Shown here piece by piece: positions 61,446 to 64,000 of a DNA stretch of 64,000 nucleotides. A model generated the notes under the pieces. It was not told the DNA's origin. It did no database searches and was given only the letters and a program-made list of their open reading frames with translations. The stretch covers positions 1-64,000 of the forward strand of contig CAZKCO010000028.1 in the NCBI GenBank assembly GCA_964551335.1, in the 5' to 3' direction. The translations under genes were made by a program, and so were the position numbers. Source of the DNA: Tunicatimonas sp964551335. Its GTDB lineage: Bacteria; Bacteroidota; Bacteroidia; Cytophagales; Cyclobacteriaceae. Numbering within the stretch: position 1 is the first letter of the stretch; the number at the start of each line of letters is the position of its first letter.

Positions 61446-62375
61446 TTAGCTTAGCCGTTCGGCAATTCGTAGTTTGGCGCTCCGGGCCCGGTTGTTCTCG
61501 GCAATCTCAGTCGCCGAGGGCACAACTGGTTTTTTTGTAATCGGCCGGAAGGGACGCAACACATTCCCGTAAAAGTCTTGCTGTACTTCCCCCGACAAGC
61601 TCCCCTTACTCATCATGTTTTTTACCAGCCGGTCTTCCAGCGAGTGGTACGAGATAATGACTAGTCGACCACCCGGCAACAGCATGTCGGCACACTGCTC
61701 CAGCATCTCCTTTAACACAGTCAGTTCTTCATTCACCTGTATACGTAACGCTTGAAATACCTGAGCGTAGTATTTAGCCTCCTTACCTTTTGGAGCAAAC
61801 CGGCTCAAAACCCGCTTCAGATCGGCTACGGTCTCAAAAGAATTTTGCACCCTTTCGGCCGCAATTGCCTGCGCCAGCGTTCGGGCATTTCTAACCTCAC
61901 CATACATACCCAGCAGTTGATGCAGTTGCTTCTCACTGTACTCATTCAAAATGTGAGCAGCAGTGGTTGGTGAATTGGTATCCATCCGCATATCCAGCGG
62001 TCCCTCGAAGCGAGTAGAGAACCCCCGGTCGGGAATGTCAAATTGATGAGAGGAAACTCCCAGGTCAGCCAGAATACCGTGCACCTTGGAGGCTCCGTAC
62101 AGCTTCAAATAACGCTTCAGAAAACGGAAGTTAGCCGGAATCAAAGTCACGTTCATTCCCTCGGCATTAGCCGCGGCATCCGGGTCCTGATCGAAGGCCA
62201 ACAGCCGCCCTTCCGGCGACAGTCTCTCGAGGATTTCCCGGCTGTGTCCACCCCCACCAAAGGTGAGATCTACGTAGGTGCCGGAAGGGTTCCAGACGAG
62301 CCCCTCGACACTCTCTTTAAGCAGCACCGGCTGGTGATACATAACCATCTTCTTTGATTCCATTATATTGTACAT
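61446..62375 (-). CDS. rsmH: 16S rRNA (cytosine(1402)-N(4))-methyltransferase RsmH
   Basis: A methyltransferase that modifies C1402 in the ribosomal P site. YHQPVLLKESVEGLV, YVDLTFGGGGHSREIL (SAM loop), LADLGVSSHQFDIPDRGFS and ISYHSLEDRLVKN are diagnostic. The frame opens at 62375 (309 residues), overlapping mraZ by 59 bp. ATGs at 62363, 62348 and 62342 are alternatives; conservation begins at YHQPVLL, so the start at 62342 (298 residues) is at least as likely. Confidence 0.95.
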   Translation of the reverse strand: MYNIMESKKMVMYHQPVLLKESVEGLVWNPSGTYVDLTFGGGGHSREILERLSPEGRLLAFDQDPDAAANAEGMNVTLIPANFRFLKRYLKLYGASKVHGILADLGVSSHQFDIPDRGFSTRFEGPLDMRMDTNSPTTAAHILNEYSEKQLHQLLGMYGEVRNARTLAQAIAAERVQNSFETVADLKRVLSRFAPKGKEAKYYAQVFQALRIQVNEELTVLKEMLEQCADMLLPGGRLVIISYHSLEDRLVKNMMSKGSLSGEVQQDFYGNVLRPFRPITKKPVVPSATEIAENNRARSAKLRIAERLS

Positions 62376-62811
62376 CCAGGTATCTTTGTGCTAGATCCGA
62401 ATACTCTTCCGGACTGTCTACAATATGCTCATCGTACACATCCGGATTCCAAATTTCCAGTACGTTGCCTGCCCCAACAATTAGTAGTTCTTTTTCAAGC
62501 TGAGCGTACTGTACCATGCGCTTAGGAATTAAAAATCGCCCCAGATTATCCATCTCCACTTCCGAGCTTCCTCTAAAAAAAGTGCGCTGCAATTTTCGCT
62601 GTTCCGGATTATAGGTGCTTAACGTGGAAAACTTTTCATATACCTTGTTATACTCTTCCTTCGTATAGATAATCAAGCAAGACTCAAAACCCCGGGAGAG
62701 AATAATTTCGTGCTTAGAGCACTCGGGCAACCGGGCTTTGATTTTAGCCGGAAGTAGTACGCGCCCTTTGGCGTCCATTTTACACTCATATTCCCCAGTG
62801 AAAATTGCCAT
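62317..62811 (-). CDS. mraZ: Transcriptional regulator MraZ
   Basis: A 164-residue protein with two SpoVT/AbrB-like repeats, each with the DxxGR motif (YECKMDAKGRVLLPAKIKARLP; SSEVEMDNLGRFLIPKRMVQYA). MraZ binds direct repeats in its own promoter and controls the dcw operon. It is the first gene of the cluster and is ~15 residues longer than the E. coli protein at the C-terminus. Confidence 0.95.
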   Translation of the reverse strand: MAIFTGEYECKMDAKGRVLLPAKIKARLPECSKHEIILSRGFESCLIIYTKEEYNKVYEKFSTLSTYNPEQRKLQRTFFRGSSEVEMDNLGRFLIPKRMVQYAQLEKELLIVGAGNVLEIWNPDVYDEHIVDSPEEYSDLAQRYLDVQYNGIKEDGYVSPAGAA

Positions 62812-63187
62812 GTTAGCCTCATCCGAAAAACAACTTATTATAACAAAGCTACGAATAGTTTACGTAATATCCTCCACTTTCTCCCACTTTTTACCACCGC
62901 TTTCTCTCTTTTTTTTACAATCTAACCTGCATTTTTCGCCAAATTCACCCCCTGTACTTATTAAAAGTACAATTTGTCACCTTAAATACAATAACTTTTA
63001 CTAGTGAATTGCTAGCACTGTGTTATGCAAACAATAACTTTGTTATTTTTGAATTTTCCAAAAGAATAACACATAAAATAACATGAAGTTAGTTAGCTAA
63101 TATGTGAGGGGTAGTGCCTTGTATCTCCCAATTTCATTTATTGCATCACCAGGGTTATCTTGCGCTTTCTATTGAATACTCTACTCT
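62812..63187. other. Divergent intergenic region with the dcw promoter
   Basis: Very AT-rich. On the minus strand TAGCTTTG (62851-62844) matches TAnnTTTG and lies 33 bp ahead of mraZ; no clear -33 TTG is seen. I could not identify the direct repeats usually bound by MraZ. The region also has to hold the promoter of the lipoprotein gene at 63188. No gene is visible. Confidence 0.5.
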
Positions 63188-64000
63188 ATGATCCTACGTA
63201 CTAATTTCTTCATTTTTGCTCTTGCTATTGTGCTGGGGGCTTGTTCCACTTCAGGTCAGAAAGTACCCGAAACCCCGCCCCTCTCAACCGGAATCTGGCG
63301 GGCCACGCTCGATATGCAAGGGCAGACATTGCCCTTCACGTTCAACCTAAAGGAAGTGGGCACTTCCCAGAATGGTGATCCTCGTTACGAGCTTTTTCTT
63401 CAGAATGCGGAAGAGGAATTACGGGTAGATGAGGTGTACCTGGAGGGCGACTCCATTCGGGTGCCAATGCACATTTTCGATACCGAATTTGTTGCCACAA
63501 ATGAAGGTAACCGATGGACAGGTTACTGGCAAAAAAATTACGCCGACGACTACCGGCTTCCGTTTGAAGCAGTGGCGGGAAAAGACTACCGCTTCGCCCC
63601 GGTTTCATCAGAAACTTCGGTGGATATTGGCGGCAAGTGGGCGGTACAATTTGCGGATGATAGCCTGGCTTCGATCGGGATTTTCGAGCAGCAGGGCAAC
63701 CAGGTAACCGGCTCATTTCTGACCTCCACTGGCGACTACCGTTTCCTGGAAGGCAACGTAATTGACGATCAACTTATGCTCAGTGCTTTCGACGGTGAGC
63801 ATGCTTTCTTATTCAAAGCCGAACTACAAGACGATGGCACTTTGATCGGCGATTTTTGGTCGGGTTCGCACTACCATACCACCTGGACGGCCCGGCCCGA
63901 TGAGAGTGCGGCGCTGGCCGATGCCAACACCCTTACTTATCTGAAAGAAGGGTATGATCGACTGGCGTTTACCTTCCCCAATCTGGAGGGTGACAGCGTC
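63188..64000 (+). CDS. Lipoprotein, N-terminal part (possibly TlpA-type), cut by window end
   Basis: The first 271 residues of a protein that runs past the window. A lipobox (VLGAC, Cys19) follows a hydrophobic signal. The visible part is beta-rich (GIWRATLDMQGQTLPFTFNL, IGGKWAVQFADDSLASIGIFEQQGNQVTGSFLT) and looks like the lipocalin-like N-terminal region found before thioredoxin domains in Bacteroidota TlpA-family disulfide reductases. The thioredoxin part, if present, lies beyond 64000, so the family call is tentative. Confidence 0.65.
   Translation, partial: MILRTNFFIFALAIVLGACSTSGQKVPETPPLSTGIWRATLDMQGQTLPFTFNLKEVGTSQNGDPRYELFLQNAEEELRVDEVYLEGDSIRVPMHIFDTEFVATNEGNRWTGYWQKNYADDYRLPFEAVAGKDYRFAPVSSETSVDIGGKWAVQFADDSLASIGIFEQQGNQVTGSFLTSTGDYRFLEGNVIDDQLMLSAFDGEHAFLFKAELQDDGTLIGDFWSGSHYHTTWTARPDESAALADANTLTYLKEGYDRLAFTFPNLEGDSV

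Overview
The window looks like a chromosomal segment of a Bacteroidota bacterium, most likely order Cytophagales. The evidence is the run of Bacteroidota-typical families (DUF5690, DUF4197, YfiR/DUF4154, DUF6326, DUF1080), the Bacteroidota form of the division cluster (long MraY, FtsZ ending in HDNVD), AUG starts without clear Shine-Dalgarno sites, and promoter-like TAnnTTTG elements. The genus cannot be told from the sequence alone.

Layout. (1) 1-1350: an IS4-type insertion sequence preceded by the end of a second copy in the same orientation. (2) About 1374-16299: an apparent genomic island lying against a tRNA-Asp gene. A ~135-bp direct repeat, containing the last 14 nt of the tRNA plus its terminator, occurs at both ends 14,791 bp apart. 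Three pairs of a 12-bp-spaced repeat (GTTCACCGAT) lie beside these att-like copies. No integrase is visible inside. The cargo is regulatory and redox/small-molecule related: two Crp/Fnr regulators with FNR-like boxes placed at the same distance from two promoters, an AhpD/carboxymuconolactone decarboxylase-like protein, an ECF41-type sigma factor with a SnoaL-like tail and a matching promoter pair, an azoreductase-cupin-DUF2938 operon, a methyltransferase, and a duplicated AraC / DUF6326 / quinone-oxidoreductase module with a leftover START-domain gene fragment. (3) 16518-32815: housekeeping genes, namely accA, patatin, acyltransferase, aldonolactone oxidase, DoxX, tyrS, an AI-2E family permease, nupC-type transporter, bifunctional nuclease, etfA/etfB, TPR protein, 2H phosphoesterase, DUF4197, cinA, a 2-oxoacid dehydrogenase E2, and YfiR. 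(4) 33185-49846: envelope and catabolic genes, including a DUF1080-PA14 lipoprotein in operon with a beta-propeller/azurin fusion, a sodium:solute symporter, an ion channel with an unusual filter, a beta-lactamase-like hydrolase, a TIM-barrel isomerase, a phosphoesterase, DUF5690, a PHP phosphatase, a sialidase, an FMN reductase and an MBL-fold hydrolase.

(5) 49906-62811, minus strand: the division and cell wall (dcw) cluster mraZ-rsmH-ftsL-ftsI-[four-helix bundle gene]-murE-mraY-ftsW-murG-ftsQ-ftsA-ftsZ. Two things are unusual. murD (expected between mraY and ftsW) and murC (expected between murG and ftsQ) are absent without scars. A four-helix-bundle (S23/IVP-like) gene flanked by GTCCACAG-type inverted repeats sits between ftsI and murE. 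The window ends inside a lipoprotein gene running the other way. The island and the cassette inside dcw are the most interesting parts.
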